In this document: in pieces, positions 52,858-62,334 of the stretch
How positions within the stretch are numbered: position 1 is the stretch's first letter
How the letters are laid out: the number at the start of each line of letters is the position of its first letter
Source: Desulfurococcales archaeon
GTDB lineage: Archaea; Thermoproteota; Thermoprotei_A; Sulfolobales; Desulfurococcaceae
Direction: 5' to 3'
DNA: 64,000 nucleotides
Assembly: GCA_027022365.1 (NCBI GenBank)
Contig: JALVYU010000031.1
Coordinates: 310,001 to 374,000 of the forward strand
The notes under the pieces: model-generated
Told to the model about the DNA's origin: nothing
Seen by the model: only the letters and a program-made list of their open reading frames with translations
Databases searched by the model: none
Made by a program: the position numbers and the translations under genes

Positions 52858-54825
52858 CTACTGGTTCAAGAGCTCTTCGAGCTTTGCATAGAATTTCTTC
52901 CACCACTCCCGCGCCGCTTTCTCCTTGTTGAGCTGGAAGAGCGTTGCCCATTTCTCGTTGCCGAATTCCTTTGCTCCTAGGGCTAGGTAGTCTATGACTT
53001 TGCGGCTGTCCCAGAAGCTCGGTGCTGCTCCTGCTTTGTCCTGGTACTCGAGGATCTTCTTGTACAGCTTCTTGTATCTGGCGTCGAGGTCTTTGAGCCC
53101 GAACAACTGGTCTAGTATCTTGTCCAGTGTTTTCTCGAGCCATCCGCGGTGGAAGCGGCAGAATCCACCGTTATCGCTCCACATCTCCTTGATCGCCCTC
53201 GTGAATGCTTTCTCCGCGTACTCCTCGGGCTCAGTGAAGACGCTCTTGTATAGGGTCCAGTACCTGCCGAGAACCGCGAGTGGCGCCACCATCCCAGGCG
53301 TCCAGTAATAGTTCGGCGTTATGTGTCCTTCCTCGCCGAAGCTCGCATACACTATTAGGTCGCTGAACCTCCACCCAGCCTGCTTCACCCTGTCCTCATA
53401 GAGTATGTCCAGTATCTTGGCGGCCGACCTGAGACCGCGTTCACCAACTAGTTTTAGGAGCGGGTTCCCACCCCATGCAAGTTTCTCGAGTATGCTGACA
53501 GCTAGCTCCGCGTTCGTCTTGCTGTACTCGATACTGTATTTCTCCGGGTTGAAGAACGGCTTTCGGGGCAGGCCCAGCTCCTCGGGCCTTAGGAGGCCCT
53601 TCTCCATAGCGTCGTAGAGGAAGCCTATCACCTGGCCGGTCTCGATCGCGTCGAAGCCGAGTGCATCTGCTTTCTCCACGGCTTTCTGGGCCTCGTGTAT
53701 CTCGAAGACCCCTATGAATGGACCGAAGCCCTCGTATGGCTCGTAGTCGGTCTTGTACCTGCCGAGCCTCACCTTCTTACATGCTATTGGGCATGGTTCT
53801 CCACAGGTCTTCCAGGTCTTGGTCTCTATTGCTTCGCGGTTGAAAGGCTCCCAGATGAACTTCATGATTAGTTCGTGTAGTCTCTGCCTGAGCTCCTGCG
53901 GCAGATAGATCATGTTCCAGTTGAACATCGGGGTGAGGGTTTTTAGGTGTGGGTAGTTTCCTCCGAGGGTACCGCCCGTGTTGAGCTTGGGGTTAAACCT
54001 GTACTTCGTCCCGGCCTCTATCACCATTGTGACGTACGGCTTCTTCGCAATGTCTAGGAATAACTGGTTGATCGTCTTCAAGTCCCTCAGCTGCTCGGGG
54101 AGATCCTTGCTTCTATCATAAGCTCCGCCATAGATTATCGCGGCAACATGATGGGCACGATATAGCACGCTTCCGGGCCCGCCCCTTGCAGCGTAGTCTT
54201 CGCTGCCCCAATCAATTCTTCCCTTATGGAGAGTTATGCTAGCAAGCGCTCCGAGGCTCGTGTACTTAGCGGCTGGGCCGACCAGGACGCTCCTACCGTC
54301 GTATTTCTCGTAGAACTCCCTGTAGGTGTCGCTGAGGTACTCCTGGAGAGCATACACTCCCTCGAGCCCCTTGTAGCCCCTCCATATCTCCTCGAGCTTG
54401 TCCTCCTCGATCTCGATAAACTCTACCCTAACCTCCCCAGTGCCGGGGTCCTCGAGCTTAAGTATCAATGGCTTCTCGCTCTTCCCCACAACAACGACTG
54501 CATCAACTCCCAGTCTGAACTGGTATGCGGCGCCGCCCATCGCTGCTACGTGGAAGCCCCTCGTCAATGGGCTCTTGAACGCTGCCACGAGGCGGTGGCT
54601 ACCATATAGTTTGCTCCCAGCAAACAATCCCGCACCGAGAACCAGGGCGTTCTCGGGACTGTATACTGGTTTCTTCCAAGTCTCCAGCTCCTCGAGATGA
54701 ACCTTAAGCCCCAGCTCTATAGGCCCCATAACCTCCTCGATCGGATACTCCTTCACCCACGTCTTCCTCGTGGAAACATCTATGAATAAAGCCCTATACG
54801 ATTTCTTCACCGTTAAACCCCCCAT
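52858..54825 (-). CDS. gor: glyceraldehyde-3-phosphate:ferredoxin oxidoreductase-like (GAPOR)
   Basis: 655 residues, the size of GAPOR. Compared with the Pyrococcus enzyme as remembered, shared features include GAGLFAGSKLYGSHRLVAAF, SPLTRGFHVAAMGGAAYQF and YKGLEGVYALQEYL. The iron-sulfur cysteines are in CGEPCPIACKK near 340-352. GAPOR oxidises glyceraldehyde-3-phosphate to 3-phosphoglycerate in the modified Embden-Meyerhof pathway, reducing ferredoxin, and carries a tungsto- or molybdopterin. No sugar-phosphate gene is adjacent. GTG at residue 6 (54810), seven bases after GGGGGG, is a possible start. Confidence 0.88.
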   Translation of the reverse strand: MGGLTVKKSYRALFIDVSTRKTWVKEYPIEEVMGPIELGLKVHLEELETWKKPVYSPENALVLGAGLFAGSKLYGSHRLVAAFKSPLTRGFHVAAMGGAAYQFRLGVDAVVVVGKSEKPLILKLEDPGTGEVRVEFIEIEEDKLEEIWRGYKGLEGVYALQEYLSDTYREFYEKYDGRSVLVGPAAKYTSLGALASITLHKGRIDWGSEDYAARGGPGSVLYRAHHVAAIIYGGAYDRSKDLPEQLRDLKTINQLFLDIAKKPYVTMVIEAGTKYRFNPKLNTGGTLGGNYPHLKTLTPMFNWNMIYLPQELRQRLHELIMKFIWEPFNREAIETKTWKTCGEPCPIACKKVRLGRYKTDYEPYEGFGPFIGVFEIHEAQKAVEKADALGFDAIETGQVIGFLYDAMEKGLLRPEELGLPRKPFFNPEKYSIEYSKTNAELAVSILEKLAWGGNPLLKLVGERGLRSAAKILDILYEDRVKQAGWRFSDLIVYASFGEEGHITPNYYWTPGMVAPLAVLGRYWTLYKSVFTEPEEYAEKAFTRAIKEMWSDNGGFCRFHRGWLEKTLDKILDQLFGLKDLDARYKKLYKKILEYQDKAGAAPSFWDSRKVIDYLALGAKEFGNEKWATLFQLNKEKAAREWWKKFYAKLEELLNQ

Positions 54826-55028
54826 AACAATTGTCTCTACAGACTCATAGTGTACATATTATTAATCAAGTTATATAAGAATACCCTAGCATCCAAAGGC
54901 GAGTCTACAAAGCCGATTAAAATAATTATATTAAAGAGAGAATATGACTAGATATACATACGATCTTTTAGGTCGGTACAAGCAAGAGAACAGCTGGAAA
55001 ATGATGTTCTGAGCTGAATAATGACCTA

Positions 55029-55973
55029 TTACCGCTTCTTTCTACCAGCCATATAATACAATACTATAACTGCGGCACTGGCCCCCAGGAGTAGGGGGAG
55101 AATATAAGAACTAGCAGTGCTATAGGGACGGGCATTACTCTCTGCTGACGTGCTGGTATTTCCGAGAGGAACAGGCGATCCTCGGTCTGCCTCGATCACT
55201 ATTGGTACACTGTAGCCTATAATATCCCTTAAGGCCCTGAAGAGATTCTCCACGCTCTCCCTAGAGGGCTTGGCCCTGACTCCATCGAGTACTATGCCGA
55301 GGCACCCGAAAGCCTTGTACCTGCCCGAGAAGGATAGCCCGGGTAGCTTGCCGCCGTTAACACTTCTTAAGGCTTTCTCGAGCTCTATAGATAGCTTGCT
55401 GAACTGGGAATGCCTACTGCTAACATTGTATATAGTGTCCAGTATGGGTACCAGCTTCGCGGCCGCTTCATCCACAGCGCCCGGATCATATACGATGCCC
55501 CGCGGTATGAGCTTAACCACAATGACGACTCCCTCGTTACGCGCAATAGGCTCTATGGCGCGCACCGCCTCTTCAAGCCGATCCTTATTGCTTGGCTGTA
55601 TTACTGGCAGTACTATGACCCTAACACTCTTGTTAACAAGGTATATTGACCCCCTATATGGGATCTCCAGTCCACATTTCTCACGGAGTAAATCAATGAC
55701 CCTGTCCTCGAGACAACTGATCTTGCTATAGCTCTTAAATGAGGCAACGGATACTATGGGTGTGAACCTGCAGTGCTTACAGCCACATATATCGCTGACA
55801 TGGTAGTATCCAATAAAGCCATCGCCAGAGTATATGAAATAATTTACTCCACGAATACCGCTGATCTTGTATGTGTACTTGAAGCCCTCCACTCTAACAT
55901 ACATATTGCCTAGACCAGCGGCAACACTGCTCAAAAACGCGGAGAAAACTACCATTATTAATAACCAAGACAT
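55029..55973 (-). CDS. secreted or surface-anchored protein
   Basis: 314 residues. An N-terminal signal-like helix (about 3-19) and one C-terminal helix with basic tail (PLLLGASAAVIVLYYMAGRKKR region, about 290-310, split) anchor a domain of about 260 residues outside. It holds CGCKHC near 62-67, an acidic-basic alpha/beta central part and a Ser/Thr-rich stretch before the anchor. Family not recognised. It lies just downstream of the ABC exporter genes on the same strand, separated by a 156-base gap. Confidence 0.7.
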   Translation of the reverse strand: MSWLLIMVVFSAFLSSVAAGLGNMYVRVEGFKYTYKISGIRGVNYFIYSGDGFIGYYHVSDICGCKHCRFTPIVSVASFKSYSKISCLEDRVIDLLREKCGLEIPYRGSIYLVNKSVRVIVLPVIQPSNKDRLEEAVRAIEPIARNEGVVIVVKLIPRGIVYDPGAVDEAAAKLVPILDTIYNVSSRHSQFSKLSIELEKALRSVNGGKLPGLSFSGRYKAFGCLGIVLDGVRAKPSRESVENLFRALRDIIGYSVPIVIEADRGSPVPLGNTSTSAESNARPYSTASSYILPLLLGASAAVIVLYYMAGRKKR

Positions 55974-56129
55974 AATTTTAGCTTCACGGATCTGATCTAC
56001 TATACCTGGACACCTTTTCCAATTCTTTATCTGTAAGCTTGATTATTTGTATATAGATATCTACATATATATTTTCCTGTATTCATAGTGCTCCACCAGC
56101 CTAAATCCTAACGATCCTTGAAGAAATGT

Positions 56130-56876
56130 TTATCCAAAAATTATCTTCTCCATGGTCCTGCCGCTTAAGAGGAGCCACAGGTATACCGTGTAGAAGATCA
56201 GGATAATTATGAGCGCTACTATTGATGTAACCGGGTTAACCACATCATATATGCCATAGAAACTATACCGCATAAGCTCAACCACGTAAGTCAGGGGCAA
56301 CACATAGGATACTGGCTGGAGAAACCATGGAAGCATGAACACTGGTATGAATATCCCTGACAAGAACATCATTGTGAATCTCAATATGTTCATTACAACC
56401 ATGCTATTCTCTATGCTTGCGAGTAGAGCTATTATTGAGCCGATCAGGGAGAAAACAATCGAGCCCAGAATTATCGCGATAATCAGCGGTAATACATGGA
56501 TGACATGTATAGGCGTCAAAACAGATGCTATCACGCTGGCTATTCCAGCCCCTATAAATCCAAATATGAGGCCCGATAATACTTTCGCAGTAACCAGACT
56601 TGCCAGGTTTATAGGGGTATAGAGGAGCTTCTCTATACTTCTAGCTTTTCGCTCAATACCCATTGCGACCTGACTCATTGTCGTTGAGGACCACATCATG
56701 GCTAATGCGATAACTCCGGATATTATTCTCCAATTATAAGAAGCAGCTAACACCAGCATTGCAACAATTGCTATGGGTGTTATGAAGCCCCAGCTCAGAG
56801 TAGGGGGCTTCAAATAGTATTGCCTAAGGTCTTTTTGTAGAATAATTATGGTGTCTCTTAAGAAGCCCATTTTCAT
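56130..56876 (-). CDS. ABC-2 type transporter permease
   Basis: 248 residues, six membrane helices. GIERKARSIEKLLYTPINLA is the cytoplasmic ABC-2 loop, and the end LPWFLQPVSYVLPLTYVVELMR contains the family's YVL-PLTY signature. It overlaps the ATPase gene by four bases, forming a two-gene exporter. Neighbouring secreted proteins suggest an envelope-related cargo. Confidence 0.88.
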   Translation of the reverse strand: MKMGFLRDTIIILQKDLRQYYLKPPTLSWGFITPIAIVAMLVLAASYNWRIISGVIALAMMWSSTTMSQVAMGIERKARSIEKLLYTPINLASLVTAKVLSGLIFGFIGAGIASVIASVLTPIHVIHVLPLIIAIILGSIVFSLIGSIIALLASIENSMVVMNILRFTMMFLSGIFIPVFMLPWFLQPVSYVLPLTYVVELMRYSFYGIYDVVNPVTSIVALIIILIFYTVYLWLLLSGRTMEKIIFG

Positions 56877-57814
56877 TTCACCGGTTTCCTATAGATCCGG
56901 ATAAAGATCTTGTCCCAGGGTGTCCCCGCCATTCTGATAGAGTCGATTCCATTTCCGTTGCTCGATAGAATATCCTCAGCACGGCTAAGCAGTTCTGGTA
57001 GATCGCGGGATCTCCTGTAATAAGCAACTACTCCGTGTCTGCTAACAACCTTGAAACCTTCTCTCTCTAGTGCAGTCCTAGTACGGGGGTCTATAGGCTT
57101 CTTTGTTGTTATGATAATCTGCTCTTCGATAGGATACTTCGTCATTAGCTCTGAAGGAGTTGTCTCTAAGACCTTTTCTCCATTTTTCAGGATTATAACC
57201 TTGTTAGAGAGATCCATTGTCTCAGGAATATTGTGTGAAGTTATGATTATAGCCTTGCCTTCTCTTGAGAGCTCGATGATGTTCTTTTTGATCAAATTCT
57301 TTCTCTCAACATCGATTGCATTGAAGGGTTCATCTAACAATATGATTTCTGGGTCATGGATTATGGATGATATATAGTCAAATATTCTCTTCAAACCCAT
57401 TGATAATTTCGCGTATTTCCGTGGAAGAAATGATGCAACATTAAAATAATTTGATAACTCTTTTATTTGATCATTACATATGTTTTTATCAATACTATAC
57501 AGTCTACACAGGATGTTTAGTGAGTCCTTAACGGGGAGATCAGGGAATAGTGATGGTTCCTCAGTCATGATACCCATAATCCTCTTCCTCAACGAGGCCT
57601 TATCGGTCATATCTTTTCCATTGATAATAATTCTACCTTTATCTGGGCGTAGGACGCCTCCGATAATCCTTATTGTCGTGGTCTTTCCTGCTCCATTTGG
57701 TCCAAGGAGTGCTAGGATCTCTCCCTTACCTAAAGTAAAGGAAAGATCTCGTACTGCGACTGTTTTTCCATAGGATTTATAGATATTATCCACAACTAAT
57801 ATGGCTGGGCTCAT
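56873..57814 (-). CDS. ABC transporter ATP-binding protein
   Basis: 313 residues. Walker A GPNGAGKTT at 38-46, signature LSMGLKRIF near 136 (diverged from LSGGQ), Walker B IILLDEPFNAID, H-loop TSHNI and a C-terminal extension that includes VAYYRRSRDLPELLSRAED. First gene of the exporter pair. It faces away from the propeller gene at 57917; the 100-base divergent gap carries AT-rich promoter-like sequence. Confidence 0.9.
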   Translation of the reverse strand: MSPAILVVDNIYKSYGKTVAVRDLSFTLGKGEILALLGPNGAGKTTTIRIIGGVLRPDKGRIIINGKDMTDKASLRKRIMGIMTEEPSLFPDLPVKDSLNILCRLYSIDKNICNDQIKELSNYFNVASFLPRKYAKLSMGLKRIFDYISSIIHDPEIILLDEPFNAIDVERKNLIKKNIIELSREGKAIIITSHNIPETMDLSNKVIILKNGEKVLETTPSELMTKYPIEEQIIITTKKPIDPRTRTALEREGFKVVSRHGVVAYYRRSRDLPELLSRAEDILSSNGNGIDSIRMAGTPWDKIFIRIYRKPVK

Positions 57815-57916
57815 ATGATGACGCCTTCGATATAGATAAATGTTTAATCTGGATAATCATTAATAGTATTCTCTGAGGCTTGTAATTAAGCATAAAGGTG
57901 TATATTATTGCATATA

Positions 57917-59434
57917 ATGAAATTTGTTGTATTTATGACATTGTCTATTATGCTGATATTGTCTTATACCCAGCCTAGCGTTGCTTATTCTATGGCGCAT
58001 CCACGTAATACTAGGATCCTTTGGCCCATGTACATGTATTCTCCACAGCACAATGGCACTTTTCCTGGACGCTCCGCTAGTCATGCAACAGGTTTCAAGG
58101 TAATGTGGAGATTTGAGGCGAAACTTTGTATTGCTAGCCAGCCAGCTGTAGCAGAGATCAATGGTGTGACTCTCATTTATTTCTCGAGCTGTGACGGGCA
58201 TTTATACGTGGTTAATAACAAAGGCAAGCTGGTTTGGTCATATGATACAGGCGGTGGAATGGATACACCAGCCCTAGGGGATGTTAACGGTGATGGAAAA
58301 ATCGATGTGGTCGTGGGGAGCGGGCCGGGAGATCTCTGGATCCTCGATGCAACAACTGGGAAGCTAGAGTACAGGATACATGGCGACTTCAGCATAACCT
58401 CACCGACACTCTATCCAATATATTCTAGGCACGACGATATAGTGATAGGGAGCTGGGATGGAAGCCTCTATATAATAACAATAATGAACAACCATCCGGT
58501 AATTAAGAAGATCAGAATAGGGAACTGCATAATTTACTCTCCAACAATCGTGACAATAAATGAAAAACCATACATACTGATTGGGACGGCTCTCTCCGAG
58601 CAGGAGATAGGGGAAACAAGAGGCTATATAGCATTGATCGATCCGAATATAGGTAAAATAATTGCCTATAATGAGATAGGCAACCAGATCCATGGAGGAA
58701 TACCCGTGACGAATTACGAAGGAGTTACGATAGCTGTAGCGACCACATTGCACCAGGTAGTCATATTCAAACTACCAAGTCTCAAAATAATTAGACAGAT
58801 AAATGTACCAGGATACATATCAATGAGCCCAGCAATCGGTGACTTCAACGGCGACAATGTACCAGACATTGCTGTAGCGAGCAGCCAGGGATTATTCGTC
58901 TACAGCATTAACGGTACACAAATATATAGTTTCCCATACACGAAGGGATATGCAACCCCCCTATATGCGGATGTTGATGGCGATGGAATATCAGAGATAA
59001 TAGTTCCAGGCTATGACGGGCGACTAGTAATTATCAACTATAAGAAAGGCCCCGAGTACTTCCTAGAGACAAAGGGGCCGCTCATGAGGCCCCCAAGTAT
59101 CGCGGACATAGACAATGACGGTATGCTCGAGATCCTATTAACAAGCAGGGACTTCCACCTATACTGCATAAAGCCGATACCAGAGACAACGAGCACCTCT
59201 GAAATAACCACTACAACACGCGGAAACATAGGATCAGCAACTCTTCAAACCCCTACACAATATCCTATGCAAAGCATCACGGAAACTTCTATCCCGGAAC
59301 ATAACGGTGGAGCTCGTAATCCTAGTGGCTTATCAATACCAGTACAACCAGACATACTTGTTATAATGACAGCTGGACTATCGATAATTCTCGTCATAAT
59401 AGCTATAATATCGAAATACTACAGTATAAAATGA
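57917..59434 (+). CDS. surface-anchored beta-propeller protein (FG-GAP/PQQ-like repeats)
   Basis: About 505 residues from ATG 57917. A signal peptide (about 1-24) is followed by repeats typical of propeller blades with calcium-like loops: DVNGDGKIDVVVG, DFNGDNVPDIAVA, DVDGDGISEIIVP and DIDNDGMLEILLT. A Thr/Ser/Pro-rich stalk (about 430-470) and one C-terminal membrane helix complete the protein. It is displayed outside the cell; ligand or catalytic role is not readable. It could be an adhesin or integrin-like structure. Confidence 0.85.
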   Translation: MKFVVFMTLSIMLILSYTQPSVAYSMAHPRNTRILWPMYMYSPQHNGTFPGRSASHATGFKVMWRFEAKLCIASQPAVAEINGVTLIYFSSCDGHLYVVNNKGKLVWSYDTGGGMDTPALGDVNGDGKIDVVVGSGPGDLWILDATTGKLEYRIHGDFSITSPTLYPIYSRHDDIVIGSWDGSLYIITIMNNHPVIKKIRIGNCIIYSPTIVTINEKPYILIGTALSEQEIGETRGYIALIDPNIGKIIAYNEIGNQIHGGIPVTNYEGVTIAVATTLHQVVIFKLPSLKIIRQINVPGYISMSPAIGDFNGDNVPDIAVASSQGLFVYSINGTQIYSFPYTKGYATPLYADVDGDGISEIIVPGYDGRLVIINYKKGPEYFLETKGPLMRPPSIADIDNDGMLEILLTSRDFHLYCIKPIPETTSTSEITTTTRGNIGSATLQTPTQYPMQSITETSIPEHNGGARNPSGLSIPVQPDILVIMTAGLSIILVIIAIISKYYSIK

Positions 59435-59472
59435 AAAATATTTTATATCCGTAATTATGTTTGTAAAGGATA

Positions 59473-60462
59473 CTACTTTACAAGAGAGTTATGGCAAGCG
59501 ACATAGTGATTGGGGCTTACCTCGCGTAGCTCAGGCTCTATGGTGCTGCATTGCTTGGTTGCGAAGGGGCATCTTGTGTGAAATCTGCATCCTGGTGGCG
59601 GGTTCTTGGGGTCTGGTATGTCTCCCTTGATCTTTAGTCTTTCTCTTTCTCTCTTCCTTATGCTTGGCACGGCGTCTATGAGTGCTTTTGTGTAGGGGTG
59701 TGCGGGGTTGTTTATGACTTCTTCTGTGGGGCCTATCTCCACTATTTTCCCTAGGTACATGACTGCTATGCGGTCACTGACTATTCTTCCGACGCCTATG
59801 TCGTGTGTTATGAAGAGTGTTGATAGCCGGTATTCTCTGCGGAAGCTTTCGAGCAGGTCTAGTATTGATGCTCTCATCGACACGTCTATCATTGATACTG
59901 CCTCGTCGGCAACGATGAACTCTGGCTTCAGTATCATGGCTCTAGCGATGACTACTCTCTGCCTCTGGCCTCCGCTGAGGTGGTGTGGTAGTCTCTCGTA
60001 GAACTCCTCTGGTGGTGTTAGGCCTACGCGTTTGAGCATTGCTAGTACTTGTTCGCGTGCCTCATTCTTTGTCGCCAATCCGTGTATTATGAGTGGCTCT
60101 GCTATCTGATCCCCTATCTTGATCCTCGGGTTGAGGCTGGCGTATGGGTCCTGGTATATCATCTGCATGTGTCTGCGGAGGGGTCTGAGCTCTTTCCTAT
60201 TGAGCTTCGTGATGTCTCTGCCCTTGAATATTATCTGTCCGCCGCTGGGCTCCTCAAGCCTTAGCACCAGCCTGCCTGTCGTGGTTTTGCCGCACCCGCT
60301 CTCTCCTATGAGGGATAGCGTCTCGCCCCTCTTGATAGTGAAGCTTATCCCATCCACTGCTCTAACGTATTCTTGGCCGTGCCCCCTGATCATGTCGAGC
60401 AGCGTCCTGGTCACCGGGAAGTATTTCCTCAGGTCCTTGACAACTAGGACGGGCTCCACCAT
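59473..60462 (-). CDS. oppF: oligopeptide ABC transporter ATP-binding protein OppF-like
   Basis: 329 residues. Walker A GESGCGKTT at 53-61, Q-loop MIYQDPYASLNP, signature LSGGQRQRV near 162, Walker B FIVADEAVSMID (the usual DEP reads DEA), H-loop ITHDIG and the Opp/Dpp C-terminal cysteine domain CRFHTRCPFATKQC. It ends the oppABCDF operon; it starts six bases after the oppD stop. Drives uptake of peptides or short oligosaccharides. Confidence 0.93.
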   Translation of the reverse strand: MVEPVLVVKDLRKYFPVTRTLLDMIRGHGQEYVRAVDGISFTIKRGETLSLIGESGCGKTTTGRLVLRLEEPSGGQIIFKGRDITKLNRKELRPLRRHMQMIYQDPYASLNPRIKIGDQIAEPLIIHGLATKNEAREQVLAMLKRVGLTPPEEFYERLPHHLSGGQRQRVVIARAMILKPEFIVADEAVSMIDVSMRASILDLLESFRREYRLSTLFITHDIGVGRIVSDRIAVMYLGKIVEIGPTEEVINNPAHPYTKALIDAVPSIRKRERERLKIKGDIPDPKNPPPGCRFHTRCPFATKQCSTIEPELREVSPNHYVACHNSLVK

Positions 60463-60468
60463 ACCTGC

Positions 60469-61437
60469 TCACCCCTCGACCCCGCTTGATCCAGCCTTAT
60501 GACAGGCTACGCAGTGTTCTCCCAAACACCTTAGGACGGGTTCTTCCCTCCTACACCTATCGTCGGCATAGCGGCAGCGCGGATGAAACCTGCATCCCGG
60601 CGGCGGGCTCCGTAGGTCCGGCGGGTAGCCTGGTATGCTCTCGATCTTCTTGGGGCCCCATAGGTCTGGAACGCTTTTGAGGAGTCCCCGGGTGTATGGG
60701 TGCTGGGGGTTATCCACTATCTCTTCAACCGGGCCCTCCTCGACGAGTTTACCGGCATACATGACCGCTATCCTGTCGCTCCGCTCCGCAGCTAGTGCTA
60801 GGTCGTGTGTGATGAACAATATGCTTGTCCCCTCCTTCTTGAAGCTCTGCAGCAGATCCATTATCGTGTCCTGGACTATGACGTCAAGCGCAGTGGTGGG
60901 TTCATCAGCTATGAGTAGTTTGGGCTTGAGGGCCACCGCTATAGCGATCGCGACACGCTGTCTCTGGCCACCACTCATCTGGTGAGGGTAGGCGCTGATC
61001 TTGTCGCGTGGGATCCCCACTCTCTCAAGCACCTCTCCAGCTTTCTCTAGGGCTTCCTTCTTCTTCATGCCTAGATGCGTCATGTAGACCTCCGCTATCT
61101 GATCACCTATCCTCCTGAGCGGGTCAAGGCTTGTCATCGGGTCTTGGAATACTACCCCGATCTCTCTGCCGAGGATCCGTCTGAAATCTCTCGCACTCAT
61201 GCCGAGCAGGTCTCTGCCATCAAATATTATCTTGCCGCCGACGATTTTTCCAGGTGGGCTTATGAGCCTAACTATGCTGTACGCCATTGTGCTCTTCCCA
61301 CAACCGCTCTCGCCTACTATGCTGAGCCACTCGCCCGGCTTTAGCTTGAGGGATACATGGTCTACCGCCCTGACCACTCCCGTTAATGTATAGTACTTGA
61401 CCACCAGGTCCCTTATTTCGAGGAGATATCCAGGCAT
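60469..61437 (-). CDS. oppD: oligopeptide ABC transporter ATP-binding protein OppD-like
   Basis: 322 residues. Walker A GESGCGKST at 42-50, Q-loop VVFQDPMTSLDPLRR, signature MSGGQRQRV, Walker B LLIADEPTTALD, H-loop ITHDLA and C-terminal CRFHPRCRYADDRC. It pairs with OppF as the two ATPase halves. It starts 11 bases after the oppC stop, in the opp operon. Confidence 0.94.
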   Translation of the reverse strand: MPGYLLEIRDLVVKYYTLTGVVRAVDHVSLKLKPGEWLSIVGESGCGKSTMAYSIVRLISPPGKIVGGKIIFDGRDLLGMSARDFRRILGREIGVVFQDPMTSLDPLRRIGDQIAEVYMTHLGMKKKEALEKAGEVLERVGIPRDKISAYPHQMSGGQRQRVAIAIAVALKPKLLIADEPTTALDVIVQDTIMDLLQSFKKEGTSILFITHDLALAAERSDRIAVMYAGKLVEEGPVEEIVDNPQHPYTRGLLKSVPDLWGPKKIESIPGYPPDLRSPPPGCRFHPRCRYADDRCRREEPVLRCLGEHCVACHKAGSSGVEG

Positions 61438-61448
61438 CCGTGCTCACC

Positions 61449-62321
61449 CTAGATCGACTGTGCCAGGCTGAGTCTCTCGCTTAGAGCCTCGCCTATCAGG
61501 GCGAACCCCATTGCGAGGAGCATGACCGATAGTCCCGGGAAGAATACCAGCCACCACTGCCCGTTCAGGAAGAACGGCTGCCCGACTCTCAGGTCGTATC
61601 CCCAATCAGGTGTTGGGGGAGTTACCGAGAGCCCTAGGAAGCTGAGGCCGGCCTCCGTCAATATGGCGTCGGCGACGCTGAGGCTGAATACAACCAGTAT
61701 CGTGTGTGCTAGGTTGGGGAGTATGTGTCTCAGCATTATCCTCTTATCCGGTATTCCTAGGGCGTGCGCTGCATCGATGAACAACTGGTTCTTGATGCTC
61801 AGTGTCTGGCCACGTATCATTCTGAAGTATGTCGGTATATAGACGAAGGCTATTGCTATAGCGGTGTTCATAGGGCTCGGCCCGAGCACCGCGGCTATGG
61901 CTATTGCCAGTATTAGTGCGGGGAAACTGTACATGCTGTCCATGAACATGCTCAGCACACGGTCGATCTTCCCTCCCCTGTAGCCGCTCAGTAGTCCGAG
62001 CGGTATCCCTATCGCCATGCTTAGTAGTGTCGCGCTGAACACTACGTAGAGGACTATCCTGCTACCCCAAACTATCCTTGAGAACACGTCCTGGCCTATC
62101 CTGTTGGTCCCCATGAGGTGCTTGAGGCTTGGGGGCAGGAAGGGCTTGTCCACCATCTTGGTTGGGTCGTAGGGGCTTATCCACGGCGCGAAGACCGCCA
62201 TCCCTATGAATAGGAGGACTATGGCTAGCCCTGCGAGTAGTAGGCCCCTCCCGGGGAGGCGGCTGGTGAGCTGCTTTGCCAGCGGGGATAGGAGGCTCTT
62301 GGGCTTGATCCTCGTCTCCAT
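61449..62321 (-). CDS. oppC: oligopeptide ABC transporter permease OppC-like
   Basis: 290 residues with six membrane helices. A long hydrophilic start, then FAPWISPYDPTKM and LKHLMGTNRIGQDVFSRIVW, the DppC/OppC hallmark, and the EAA-type cytoplasmic loop AAHALGIPDKRIMLRHILPN. The second channel half with OppB. Starts 13 bases after the oppB stop. Confidence 0.94.
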   Translation of the reverse strand: METRIKPKSLLSPLAKQLTSRLPGRGLLLAGLAIVLLFIGMAVFAPWISPYDPTKMVDKPFLPPSLKHLMGTNRIGQDVFSRIVWGSRIVLYVVFSATLLSMAIGIPLGLLSGYRGGKIDRVLSMFMDSMYSFPALILAIAIAAVLGPSPMNTAIAIAFVYIPTYFRMIRGQTLSIKNQLFIDAAHALGIPDKRIMLRHILPNLAHTILVVFSLSVADAILTEAGLSFLGLSVTPPTPDWGYDLRVGQPFFLNGQWWLVFFPGLSVMLLAMGFALIGEALSERLSLAQSI

Positions 62322-62334
62322 AAGTGTTCACCTC

